A DNA stretch of 64,000 bases. Origin: Paramecium sonneborni. Lineage: Eukaryota > Ciliophora > Oligohymenophorea > Peniculida > Parameciidae. Below the pieces are notes generated by a model. The model ran no database searches. It was not told where the DNA came from and worked only from the letters and a program-made list of their open reading frames with translations. Below are positions 32,740 to 44,947 of the stretch, one piece after another. A program made the position numbers and the translations under genes. Where the stretch lies: contig CAJJDN010000025.1 of the NCBI GenBank assembly GCA_905182985.1, positions 425,487 to 489,486 on the forward strand. Direction: 5' to 3'. Numbering within the stretch: position 1 is the stretch's first letter; each line of letters begins with the position of its first letter.

Positions 32740-34911
32740 TCATTAGTTAGGCATTTATCCACCAAATTAAGGTAAATTTTAAGAAATACCTGTAGAAATA
32801 GGTATGATTTGTTATACTTCAGCAGGTTAAAATTTATGTTAAATGACAACTCCCTTTCTTGCTTCAATAATTTTGCCTTCATATTTTGCTTTTAATTCTT
32901 TCAAATATTTTCCGAATTATTCTTATTGATCTCTATTGAAAGCCCTACCCTTTTCAACCAAAAACTCTAATTCATCTATATTTAATCTCAAACCATCTGA
33001 TATTCTTCTTTCTTTAATGATTTCATTTTCTAATTTATATGCTCTATCTTCCCAAATACCAATAATTCTTTATAACTCTCTATTTTCAATATTAAGCATA
33101 TCTAATTCTGCATCATCTCTCACATATCTTTCTACAAATCTATCAACAGGAACTTCAACTATTTTTTCAACTGGCACCTCAACTATCTTTTCTACAGGTA
33201 CATGAATTATCTTTTCAACTGGAACCTCTACAATTTTTTCATAAGGAACTTCAACAATTCTTTCATAAGGAACTTCAACTCTCTTTTCTACTGGTACTTC
33301 AACATATCTATCAACTGGTCTATCAATGTATCTGTCCATATATCTATCTACATATCTATCTCTGGGAACTTCAACAACTTTTTCATAAGGAACTTCCACA
33401 ATTCTTTCATATGGGACTTCAACAACTCTTTCATAAGGATACGGAACTTCATAAGGAACAGGTACTTCAACAACTCTATCAACTGGAACTTCTACTATTC
33501 TATCAACTGGAACTTCAACTCTTTTTTCTACAATTCTATCAACAGGAACTTCTATGTAAATTGGCACTTCTTTAATGACTTCATAAGGAACTTCTTTAAT
33601 AACTTCTTTAATCACTTCATATGGAACTTCCTTAATCACCTCTTTGATCACTTCATAAGGAACTTCCTTAATTACTTCGTAAGGAACATCTCTATAATAA
33701 GGAACTTCATAAGGAACTTCAATTCTTTAAACTACAGGTACTTCAACTGTTTAAACTTTTGGAATTTCAATATATTAAGGAACTTGTTAATAAACATATT
33801 CAATTTTTGGTATTTCAACGATCTTTTCCACTATCTTAGGTTCTGATGGCACTTCCTTAATCACTTCCTTAATTATTTCAATTGGTTTCTAATCATGTAC
33901 TTACACTTATTGAGGTTAATTAACGTGAACTGTTTTAATTACCTCTACTGGTTTCTCTACTATCTTTTCAACAACTCTCTCTTAGATTTCTATTTATTTC
34001 TTCTTCTTCTTCTTTCTCAATCTCTCTACTTCATCTTCTAATTATTTTACATATCCATTTTATCTTTCTAATTATACTGTTAAGTCGAATACTCTATTAT
34101 AATTATAATTGAATTACTTTTTATCAGCAACTTTTAACAATGATTCTAATTCCCCTATTCTGTCAAACATTTCTTAATTTTCTCTCTCTAACTATTATTT
34201 TATTATTAATGCTTCATCCCTTTATCGACCTACTTCATATAGTTCCTTTTCTAATGATTTTATTTTTTTGCACATTTTCTTTAGACACTTTTTATTGTCT
34301 TCCAAATAAACCTCTATCTCTGAGTTACTTTAATGCTTAGGTTATTATTCCATCTATCTTATTATCCTCTCCATTTCCTAAATTTCTCTTTTTATTGTAT
34401 CTATTTCTGGATCCTAAACATGTTATTATGGTCTTTATCTTTTTGGAGTCTCAGCTATTGTTGAAATCACTATTTCTTCTTTGCTTTCTTTCAATTTCTT
34501 ATTTTATTTTTTCAACTTCTTTATTTCTTTTTCTAAGTGTTTTTAATCATTCCCTCCTTAAACTACATATGCCTAAGGAGCACACATCTGTTATTGTTAA
34601 CATACATATTATGGTTAACAGACAGATTAATACATAGGTTAACACATTGGTTAACATGGTTAACAAATACTTGGTGTACATGAATGTCCTGGACTTCTTG
34701 TTACTGTAGCCACTGATTCATTCAATTAATCTGACATTCTTGATGATGTTAGCTTTTATGCTTGATTATTAAATGATGTTCTCAGCTCTTGAATAGCTGA
34801 TGTGACTTTAGATACTTTGCTTGATCCTGAACTAGTTGTATTTGTATTTACAGGCTATAACACCTTATGGCCCTCATTGAATCTTACCGATTTTGAAGAC
34901 TAATTATTCAT
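32740..34911 (-). CDS. Alveolin-like cortical (epiplasm) protein with EVPV/EKIVEVP repeats
   Basis: One exon, 723 residues. The N-terminal part is Ser/Thr rich and has a Cys-Gln-Pro cluster (ICQPCQPMCQPMYQSVCQP) near residue 95. Residues 150-300 are coiled coil. Residues about 330-560 hold over 30 short repeats built on E-V-P-(V/Y)-(E/D)-(K/R)-(I/V)-V and IKEVPYEV, the hallmark of alveolins/articulins. The tail is helical, then Pro/Gln rich. Alveolins form the subpellicular or epiplasmic sheet under the alveolar sacs; this role is inferred. The repeats also make an antisense Asn/Phe-rich frame that is not a gene. Confidence 0.9.
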
Positions 34912-35632
34912 TATTTAAATTAATAACTGATAATATAAAATATTTTATAAATAAAAATTATTTCTTGTATGAAAAAATATTTTCTAAATCAAAATCTTAA
35001 TTGAAGATAATAAAATTTTTAATTAAAGAATTTTACATTTATTCTTCATTATTTTTTTTTATTTTAAATTTTGTTTAATAACATTTAATTTTCATCCTCT
35101 AAAATTTTAAATTTAAATTACTAATAATTTAATAATGTGTTCTGTTGAGATGGAAATATATTTATTAAACATAAAAAACATTATTGAATTTATTTTTATA
35201 ATCAGATATCAAATAAATTTAATGAATATTAAAAATTGATCATTCATTATATCTAATATTAAACCCCGCCTTTTAAAATTCTTAATTGAGAATAGTATTG
35301 AATTCAAAAATATTTTAATGAATTTGACAGATAAAGGTGAATAGGATTGATAAAATCTGTCATAATTTTAAATAAAAGGAAAAAATCTACTTGTATAGAA
35401 TGTTCTATAGTTTTGTTAACTTAATTCGATGCAGATTTAGAAAAAAGAGGATTCTAGTTAAAAAAAATTGGAAATCATTAATTAGATAATATCATATGTA
35501 AGACTGTAAAAAGAAAGATGAAAATGATAAAATAAAATAATTAATATAAATTTCAACAAAGATGATAGTATATAATATTGTAAATGTGTATTTATAATTT
35601 TTGATACTTATGATATAATAATCACAATCCTT
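34912..35632. other. Intergenic stretch, no gene seen
   Basis: About 720 bp of A+T-rich DNA upstream of the alveolin-like gene and downstream of the double OYE gene. No coding pattern, RNA gene or repeat was found. It should contain the alveolin promoter. Confidence 0.5.
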
Positions 35633-37915
35633 TCATTGCTTCTTTTCCTCATCAAAGGTAGGGAAATCAGTGTATCCCTTTTCATCACCTCCGAAATAGG
35701 TCTTGAAGTCAAAATTAGTATTGAGTTAGAAAGCATTTCTGACTCTATATACCAAATCTGGATTGTTTATATATAATTATCCAAAGGAAACTGCATCATA
35801 TAAACCATCTTTAATATCCTGATTTGCTCTTTCAGGAGTAATAGAATGATTTGCCAGAAGAATTCCTTTGTAATGTGGCCTCAATGATTTGTAAAGATTT
35901 TAAATTTACTTATCAGAAGCAGGATAACCAAAACCTTCAGCATTTTCTTAACTTTTATCTTCAACCAATGTGACATAAGCCAAATTGAGTTTGGATAATT
36001 ATGTTAAGAGATATGTATATAATTAGATAGGGTTACTATCATTCATGTCACCAGTATGACCGATAGGTGTAAATTTAATACTAACTCTACCTGGATAGAT
36101 TGCATTTAATTTTTATACAAGTTAAATGACAAATCTGCATCTATTTTCAACACTACCTCCCCATTAATCAGTTCTTTTATTAGAACTATCTCTAAGAAAT
36201 TAATCAGGTAGATGTCCATTACCAGCATTAATTTCAACTCCATCAAATCCAGCAGTTTTAGCTCTTTTAGCTGCATCAACAAATTCTTATAAGGTTAATT
36301 ATATTTCAGCATCAGTCATTTCATGTGGTACTTCAAATGGTTTATTTTAAGCACTATAGCAATTTCCTCTTATTGCAATTGCAGATGGAGCCCATGGTTC
36401 TAAACCATTTTATAATGATGAATGAGTTTTTCTTCCTCCATGAAATAATTATAAAAACAATCTGCCTCCTTTATCATGCACAGCCTTTGTTACTAATGCC
36501 CAACCTTTAGCTTATTCATCATTATAGATACATGGTGATCCTGGATAAGATATAGATCTCTAACTCACAGGAGTTGCTTCACAAACTATTAATCCAGCTG
36601 TTGCTCTTTAAGCATAATATTTGGCATTCAATTCAGTTGGAATATATGGAGCTGGAGTTCTTACTCTATCCATTGCTGACATTGTTATTCTATTTGGCAA
36701 GAATAAATCATTAATCTTCAATGGTTTTAATAATTCACTTTAAACATTTTATGGTACTTGATATTTTGGGTAATCAGTATATCCTTTAGAGTCTCCAAAG
36801 AAAACAGTTCCCCAATCTATATTTTTATTTAATTGATAACCATTCTTAGCTCTTTCAACAAGATCTGGATTAGAAATAAAAAGTTGACCAAAAGCAACAA
36901 AATCAAATTTTCCTAATCTAATTCCTTCATCTGCTTCTTCTAATGTAATTCCTCCATTTGCAACAATTGATCCAGTGAAGTAATTTCTAAATGCTGAATA
37001 AACACAAGGAATTTGTTTCTTTGATGCTGGATATCCAAAATCTTAGAAATTATCTGGATCATTTTCATTTTTAAGAACAACATATGCAATTTTCAAATTA
37101 CTTAATGCTCTTAATAATGTTTAATATAACTCTAAAGGATTTGAATCATTCATATCAGCATGATGAGTGATAGGAGTTAATTTTACACCAATTCTGCTTG
37201 CTCCAAATACTTCTATTAATTATTAAACAACTTCTAATAAGAATTTACATCTATTTTATGCACTGCCTCCATAAGTATCAGTTCTTTTATTAGCACTATT
37301 TCTTAGAAATTAATCTGGTAAATGTCCATGTCCTGCATTCAATTCTATTCCATCAAACCCAACTTTTTTTGCTCTTTCTGCAGCCTCTCTATATTATCTT
37401 ACTACTTAATTGATATCTTATTAAGACATTTCTTAAGGAACTTCAAAGTCTTTTTTAACAATTTAATTCTAGCCTCGAATTCTTATAGCTGATGGTGCCA
37501 ATGGAATTTAACCATTTTACAAACTAGAATGAGTTTATCTACCACAATGAAGTAATTAAATGAAGATATTGCCTTTAACTGAATGTACTTTGTCTACTAC
37601 TCTTTTCCATCCTTAAGCTTAAACATCATTAAATATTCCTGGTGCTCCACCATAAGCTAAAGAACGATCACTTATCGAAGCTGATTCAGTAACAATAAAT
37701 CCACATGCTGCTCTTTGTGAATAATATTCAATATGTTAATCTGTAGGAACTAAATCTTATCCACATCTGCCTCTTGTCATAGCTGATAATGTTATTCTGT
37801 TATTGCATTCTAATCCAGGGGATACTACTGTTGTCGAAAAGCATCCTGTTCTTTCTATTAGACCTAATTTAAATGGTTAAAATAAGGCCTAATAAGGAGT
37901 ATTTGTTTTTTCCAT
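35633..37915 (-). CDS. Tandem (double) Old Yellow Enzyme, NADH:flavin oxidoreductase
   Basis: One intronless frame of 760 residues containing two complete OYE-type TIM barrels, about residues 20-375 and 395-755. Both have the FMN-barrel motifs: LSAMTRGRC and MSAMDRVRT; IQLLHCGRQTHSS and LQLFHGGRKTHSS; LPDQFLR followed by KRTD and GG(S)xxNRC; then GGITLEEA and a weaker NHSITPERA. In OYE1 the ligand and proton-donor residues lie in H-S-A-N-G-Y (His191, Asn194, Tyr196). Here the motif is NAGHGH in domain 1 and NAGNGH in domain 2, so the first His is Asn and the Tyr is His in both. OYEs reduce activated C=C bonds with NAD(P)H; substrates here are unknown. The linker is short and has no TGA. Confidence 0.9.
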
Positions 37916-38049
37916 TTACTTAATTAATTGATTACTTTCATTTCTAAATTCCTAAAATACCCAACAATACTACGTACTATTTATATATAATATTTAAATA
38001 ATCCTCAAATTAATATTTAAATTTATTATTATAAAAATTATCATTCAGA

Positions 38050-39272
38050 TCAATTAGAAAAGAATTTATGATTCAAAGCTTCTTAACAACTAATTCTTTT
38101 ATTGGGATCTATTTCTAACATCTTTTACAATAAATCTCTTAGTAATGGATCAAGAATCATTTCCTTTAGAGTTTGCTGATTCTTTACTTTTAGTTAACTC
38201 TCCTTAGAACTTGATCCTTATAACCAAAAATAGTATTTTCCATTTGTAACATTCTTTGTATTAAAAAAATGTTTCAAACTTCCTTTTACGTTGTTTGCCA
38301 TCCAATAAGGAAAGTTCTATTCTGTAATCTTCTCAACCAAAGCCATATGTTCAAATTCATTCTTTCTTGTTTAAAATAGCAAATGACCTAATATTTAAAT
38401 TCTCAATCCTACCTGTATACATTTCAACCATAATACAAGCTATTCCCCATACATCACTTTTTTAATCCCATTTACAACATTACAATTGAACCTCAGGAGC
38501 TCTATATTGACGTGTATTAATTATACAATTATGGTCTTCATCATCGAACACTGCTCCACCGAGGTCTATAATCTTTATCCTGTGATCTTATGGTAGATAC
38601 CTTCAAAATTTATATATAAATATCTCTTACATTTCATTTTGCCCTTTCTATAAATAACGAATCCTACTAAACAATATATTTTCTGGTTTTAAATCTGTGT
38701 GAGTCAATTTTAAATTGTGTAAAATCCCAATGTATTTTAATAATTATCTGCTAATGCATCTTATTAAATTCATTGGAATTCCACGATTTTAATTCATTCT
38801 TAACAGATCATATAAACTTGGACCAAGCTATAAAATCAATATTTTTAAACAATACTCTCTCAAAGACCATACAATAATATCCTCTATGATAGAAACTCTC
38901 TATTATTTCAACAAAGTATCTATTTAATTCTTTCTTTTTTAAATAAAAAAGTATATCTGCCTCTTATTATGCGCTATCAGCATGATTACTTCTCACAATC
39001 TTCATAGCATAAGATTTTGAATTTTTTCTTCTTACTTTCAAAACTCTTCCAAAAGTTCCATCTGAAATGTGTCTTCTTACTTTATATTCTTTAATGTATT
39101 CACCCTTTCGAAATTTATAATGTTTGTAATCATCACTTGAAGAGCTTCCATTTGATCCTTCATCAGTTATACTTGATGTACTAGTTGAACTATAATTTAA
39201 TATTCACAATTACTATTTAGGCTTTTTATGGGATCTTCTATTTGATCTTTTACGAGATTCTTTTGATGACAT
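38050..39272 (-). CDS. LAMMER/CLK-type dual-specificity protein kinase
   Basis: 371 residues after four introns (24, 28, 30 and 25 nt). An N-terminal Arg/Lys/Ser-rich segment (SSKESRKRSNRRSHKKPK) resembles the SR-like tail of CLKs. The kinase domain has ISDGTFGRV, YAMKIVR (catalytic Lys), VFERLGPSLYDLLR, LTHTDLKPENILF, IIDLGGAVFDDEDH, INTRQYRAPEV and SDVWGIACIMVEM. HTDLKPEN and the TRQYRAPE form are diagnostic of CLK/DYRK relatives; the LAMMER helix is present but altered (EFEHMALVEKI), and DFG reads DLG. CLKs phosphorylate SR splicing factors, which is the inferred role. Confidence 0.85.
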
Positions 39273-39301
39273 TGTTTATTACTTAATATTTTATTAATTA
39301 A

Positions 39302-40158
39302 ATGTCTTATTAATTTGGGATCAATCAATTATAGAGTACAACAGTTCCAAATGCAAAATATAAAACAATTCTTTGTAGACATTATTAAGGTAATGATATT
39401 AATTTAATAAAAGCAACAAAATAATGTGCCATAGGTCCAAAATGTCAATTTGCTCATGGAATTGAAGAATAAAGATAAATGAATGGTAAAAAATATTTAA
39501 ATATAATAAAAAAAAGATCCTTTACCTGCTTCGGCACTTTCATCAATAACTTCTGCTCCTTAATCTACAACAATTGAACAATAATAAAAAAATTAATCAC
39601 CTTTGTTTAAAAGTATAAAAAATCAATTAAATAAGTACCTTGTAAATATCATCAATTAAATTTTTGTAAGAATGGTTCAGGATGTCAATATGTGCATGGT
39701 ATAGATATATTATGTAAAATCAAATAGATTCTGAGGTTTAGATACAACCTTCATAATAATTATAGCCATAACAATAACAATAATAAATCTTATTATTATA
39801 ACAACAATAATTGTAATAACAATAAATTTAATCACAATAAATGCAATAACAACAGTAATAACAATAATCACTCTAATCATAATAGTCACTGGATCCAATG
39901 TCTGTAACCTTGACTTATATCTTGATGGAAATGTAGCAAATCTTTGTTTAAGAAGTGACATTATACAATTAAATATAGGATTTACAATAAAAGATAAGGT
40001 TTGCAACTGAATAAGCCAGATAAGGAAATTGTGTATAAGCCTGTGACTAGATCAGAACCATAATACACTCATCAGACAGAACAGTTGATGAAATTCAATA
40101 ATATACATTGTTATATAATTAATCAGTAGCATATTACAAATAACTATTATAACAATGA
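39302..40158 (+). CDS. Tandem CCCH zinc-finger protein with polyglutamine tract
   Basis: 249 residues after four introns (24, 31, 23 and 29 nt). Finger 1 is C-x8-C-x5-C-x3-H (ILCRHYQATKQCAIGPKCQF, then AHG). Finger 2 is C-x7-C-x5-C-x3-H (PCKYHQLNFCKNGSGCQY, then VHD). A tract of about 50 mostly Gln residues, encoded by TAA, TAG and CAA, follows, then a helical C-terminus (LDPMSVTLTYILMEMQQIF). Paired CCCH fingers usually bind AU-rich or other single-stranded RNA, so an mRNA-regulatory role is inferred. Its start lies 29 bp from the divergent kinase start at 39272. Confidence 0.85.
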
Positions 40159-40843
40159 TAATTTATATATATGTATTTCTATTAAAATTTTATCTATTCA
40201 TTGTCTTCAACCTTAAGATATTAAAGCAATTTCTATAATTTGTTATTCAAATCAGTGCTACTTTCATGAAACTACTAAAACTACTAAATCTACTAAATTT
40301 TATAAATCTATAAATTCTAAAATCTTGCCTATTTTTTTTCAATTTTCAAAAAGACTGAACTATCTAAATGTGATAACTAATTTAGTTTACTCTTAAAAAA
40401 GTAATTAATTTTTCTTCCTATATAATAAAAAACACTGATTAATATAAAAATATAGATTCAGAAATTAAAAGTTTCTTTTGAATAATAATTATTTGTTAAT
40501 TTAATATAAATTAGAATTAATTTAAAGTATAATAATACAATAAGCTAATATTGTTGATGTGAAATCTATTAAGTCATCATTATTTTTATTGATTCATATT
40601 TAAAATGATTAATATTAGCAAACCATATTAATAGTTAGTAGAAAATCAATATTTTTTGGAATTAATATGAATTCAATGAATTGAAACTAAAAGATTAAAA
40701 TTATTTCTTTTTTTATCGTCTTTTATGTGAAACATATTATTCAATTTCTATTTATACGATTTATTTTTTTTTCTTAGATAAATGAGTCGATATAATTTTA
40801 TTGTAATTATTGTTCGATTTTATGCTTATTATTATTAATATTA
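40159..40843. other. Intergenic stretch, no gene seen
   Basis: About 685 bp, A+T rich. From 40537 it belongs to the block that is repeated downstream. A T-rich tract ending TTAG near 40786 could be a 3' splice site of an upstream exon, but no such exon was found. Confidence 0.4.
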
Positions 40844-42851
40844 ATGTTAGCAATATTGTTATGTACGTAAGTTTACTATCTTTAATTTTAGTTATTATTT
40901 TAGTGAGCTCTAACTCTGCTATGAATTTGAGTAAGAGGGAAACTCAAAAATATTAATAATAGATGAATCGTATTGAAAAACGATAAATTGGATCTTTGAT
41001 TATTTCTATGCTTTAATTAGATAAGCCATAGATAAATTAATTGATTGAATAATCAATAGAGGATTTTGAGTTAGAATATTCAACTTTGCAAGATTATCAC
41101 ATTAACAGGAAGACTTAAATTTATTAATCTATGCAGTAATTGAAAGCACAACTGTTAGATTTAGATTTATTATAATCATCTTTTATTGATGGACCTTAAG
41201 AGAAAGAAAGAGAGTTCCATGAATAGAAAATAATTAGACTTAATTAATTGATTAGTCAAAATTACAAAACAATTGATTAAAAAGAAGTCTAATTAATTAA
41301 TATGTAAAACAGGTAAATGTATAAGTACTAATAGATATAGTTTAAGTTCTTTAATAGATGAATATGATATAAATATAAATTATATTGATCAAATAATTCA
41401 AACAATAGATTCTATTTTATATGATGAGTAGAAGGTTGGTATGAAATTTTTCTAAAAGAGAGGGAGGGTTAATGAAATATTAGATTATTTTGGAAAATCC
41501 ACAATAAAAAATGTTAAATTGGATTTACCAATGATAAAATAAATAATTCAAATAGGAATAAAAAATAATTTTGTAGATCAATAAACATATAAATAAGTAA
41601 TAATAGTAAAATGACAATAGATTTAAGAACATTTAATTTAATTAAGAAATAAGTTGGTAAGTGAATTAAATAATCTAAATACTGATAAGATTGNACAATA
41701 AGCTAATATTGTTGATGTGAAATCTATTAAGTCATCATTATTTTTATTGATTCATATTTAAAATGATTAATATTAGCAAACCATATTAATAGTTAGTAGA
41801 AAATCAATATTTTTTGGAATTAATATGAATTCAATGAATTGAAACTAAAAGATTAAAATTATTTCTTTTTTTATCGTCTTTTATGTGAAACATATTATTC
41901 AATTTCTATTTATACGATTTATTTTTTTTTCTTAGATAAATGAGTCGATATAATTTTATTGTAATTATTGTTCGATTTTATGCTTATTATTATTAATATT
42001 AATGTTAGCAATATTGTTATGTACGTAAGTTTACTATCTTTAATTTTAGTTATTATTTTAGTGAGCTCTAACTCTGCTATGAATTTGAGTAAGAGGGAAA
42101 CTCAAAAATATTAATAATAGATGAATCGTATTGAAAAACGATAAATTGGATCTTTGATTATTTCTATGCTTTAATTAGATAAGCCATAGATAAATTAATT
42201 GATTGAATAATCAATAGAGGATTTTGAGTTAGAATATTCAACTTTGCAAGATTATCACATTAACAGGAAGACTTAAATTTATTAATCTATGCAGTAATTG
42301 AAAGCACAACTGTTAGATTTAGATTTATTATAATCATCTTTTATTGATGGACCTTAAGAGAAAGAAAGAGAGTTCCATGAATAGAAAATAATTAGACTTA
42401 ATTAATTGATTAGTCAAAATTACAAAACAATTGATTAAAAAGAAGTCTAATTAATTAATATGTAAAACAGGTAAATGTATAAGTACTAATAGATATAGTT
42501 TAAGTTCTTTAATAGATGAATATGATATAAATATAAATTATATTGATCAAATAATTCAAACAATAGATTCTATTTTATATGATGAGTAGAAGGTTGGTAT
42601 GAAATTTTTCTAAAAGAGAGGGAGGGTTAATGAAATATTAGATTATTTTGGAAAATCCACAATAAAAAATGTTAAATTGGATTTACCAATGATAAAATAA
42701 ATAATTCAAATAGGAATAAAAAATAATTTTGTAGATCAATAAACATATAAATAAGTAATAATAGTAAAATGACAATAGATTTAAGAACATTTAATTTAAT
42801 TAAGAAATAAGTTGGTAAGTGAATTAAATAATCTAAATACTGATAAGATTG
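40537..42851 (+). repeat. Exact 1157 bp tandem duplication around a single N (assembly overlap)
   Basis: Positions 40537-41693 and 41695-42851 appear identical and flank one N at 41694. The block covers upstream DNA and the first exons of the membrane coiled-coil gene. Only by removing one copy and the N does exon 3 continue in frame from 41693 into 42852. It is an unmerged contig overlap, like those at 8597 and 23809. Confidence 0.85.
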
Positions 42852-43144
42852 ATTAGCTTGAATTAAATATTAATGATTTGAAGAATGAAACTATGAAATT
42901 AAAGAGTTAATTACTAGAATCAACATAGAAATTATAAATAGAAAATAGAGATATAAGTTCTATAACAGAATCTAAGAAGAGAATTGAGGCAGAATTAATA
43001 ATACTTAATGAAGATTTAAGATTGGAGAATGAATTATTTAATAAGAAAGAAGCATATTTGATTGAAGAAGTGAATGAATTGATAGAGATAGAACAACTTT
43101 TAAAAAATAGAGAATTGATTTAATACATTCAAGAATAATAATGA
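40844..43144 (+). CDS. N-terminally membrane-anchored coiled-coil protein (interrupted by assembly duplication)
   Basis: The coding path 40844-41693 plus 42852-43144, with introns of 29, 22 and 24 nt, gives 355 residues. The N-terminus MLAILLFIILVSSNSAMN is a signal peptide or signal anchor; the frame is open further upstream and adds more Leu (SILCLLLLIL), which favours a transmembrane anchor. The rest is helical and coiled-coil (LNTDKIDQLELNINDLKNET). It ends at TGA 43142-43144, but the same frame continues after the TGA into the next gene, so the stop may be an error or read through. No family was recognised. An identical start copy lies at 42002. Confidence 0.55.
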
Positions 43145-43168
43145 TAATATAAATAAATATATAATTTG

Positions 43169-44947
43169 ATGGATTAACAAATTCAACTAAAGGAGCATTT
43201 GAAGAGAGTACATTAATAATTAAAGTCTGCTGGGAATCTTCAGGCTAAGATTCACAACATACATTAATTGTTATAATGTCCACCTGATTTTTTGGATATG
43301 TATTATTTAATATTAATTTGAGGTTTGCATAATCTAATTCAATGAAAATAATTACATAGTATTTAAAAGATTCTTTAAAATCTATTTAAATAAATGAAGA
43401 TTTGATTGATAAAATTTTAGCTCTATTAACTAGAATGAATTTAAGTGAAGAAATCTTTCGAGAATCAGAAATTGCTTAACCTCTATATAAAATAAAAGAT
43501 AAAAAACTATTTGATAATATAAGATCTCCTATGATTGAATAAATCTAATAGAAATGGTCAAGATGTTTTATAAAATATAAAGCATGGCTTGAAGAATGGA
43601 AAAGAAATAATAATTAAAAGGATAAATAAGAAGATCGCAAAAAAAAGGGGAAAAGAAATTAATCATCAAGTTCTAGTGAGTCATCTAATAAAAAAAAGAA
43701 GAATAGAAAGAAATTTGTTAGGTAATAATTAAAAATTTAATTGAATAGATTTTAAAGAGATGAACTCTTACTTAATTATAAATATTTTAAGAGAGAAGAT
43801 GAACCTAATTAAAGAGGAATGACATAAGAGGAAGTCATTTAATTTTAAAAACAATTTGCTGGTGAATTTAAAAGAATTAATGGAGCATACAATATAAAAC
43901 ATAGAGAATCATTAATGGAAGGATAAGAACATAGAATTTAATAAGACAATATCTAACAAATGATAGAATAAATACCATTTTTTAAACCTGCAAGTTTAAT
44001 ATTATCTTCTATTTCTAGAATTACTTTTGCAATTATAAGTATCTTATGAAAGTAATTACATTGAAACTGCTATTTAATAAAAAAGAACAGAATCAAAAAT
44101 GTCTGCATTTTATAATAGAGATGTAAAATAATATATATATTTATTATTAGAGTATTCCAGATTAGCCTGGATATAATGAAATTTGTAATACTTAATCAGG
44201 ATTATAACCAAAAATTATACATTTAGATCCTCCAAAAAGAGAGGATCTTATGTATATGGTTTAGATTATTTGTAATAGAGGTTTAAAAGAATTAGAAGAA
44301 AAAAATAAAAATGCTAATAAAAAATAAATTAAGGGAATTCTTAAAAAACCTCCTGAAGAATAAGTCAAATAGAAGGACGTCTTAAACTAAGCAAAATAAG
44401 ACTTACAACCTAAAATACAATAATTGGTTGTAATGGTTGAGTAAAAGCATTAGCATAGCCAGGAAAGCATTCGTATTAATATTTCATTATTTAAGTAACT
44501 TTATTACATGATATTATATAAAAATTAAAGGATATTGGTGAGGAAAAATATATAAAAAATTTTAAATCTGTCATTGAAACTAAATTGAACGACAAACAAA
44601 CTATAATGAGTGAAATTGACCGTAATAAGGCTCAATAAGATTAGCAAAGACTTCGACTTGAGCAATTATAAAATGTCAACCCTGCTCAAGCATTAAGAAT
44701 AAGAGCTTACAAAACCAAGAATTGTCACAATTTTCATTCTTCTACAGGTTGCGCAAGAGGAGATAATTGCAATTTCATTCATGATTCTCGCTATCCTGGA
44801 AGACCAGCACCAACTCTTTAAAATCCAAACTTCCTAAATAAAACTTTATATCCTTTATCCAATATGGCTATTATTGTTCCACCTCTGCTTCAATAACTTA
44901 ATCCTGCAATTCTGCTAGGAAGACAAAAAAAGTATGAAAGTCTATGA
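43169..44947 (+). CDS. TFIIS-N-like helical domain plus CCCH zinc finger (PNUTS-like architecture)
   Basis: 559 residues after four introns (23, 25, 28 and 23 nt). Residues about 60-130 resemble a TFIIS N-terminal helical bundle (LALLTRMNLSEEIFRESEIA, then QQKWSRCFIKYKAWLEEWK). A basic SSSSESSNKKKKNRKKF stretch suggests nuclear entry. The C-terminal region has one C-x8-C-x5-C-x3-H finger (NCHNFHSSTGCARGDNCNF, then IHD). A TFIIS-N domain with a C-terminal CCCH finger is the layout of PNUTS (PPP1R10), a PP1-targeting nuclear protein, but no RVxF PP1 motif was found, so this is tentative. It starts only 24 bp after the TGA of the previous frame and is in phase with it. Confidence 0.6.

Noticed and set aside
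33202..33846. Plus-strand Asn/Phe/Ile repeat ORF
   Set aside because: Antisense shadow of the alveolin EVP repeats.
39710..40006. Minus-strand Ile/Val-rich hydrophobic ORF that could look like membrane helices
   Set aside because: Antisense of the polyglutamine tract in the CCCH gene; the plus frame carries the zinc fingers and four consistent introns.
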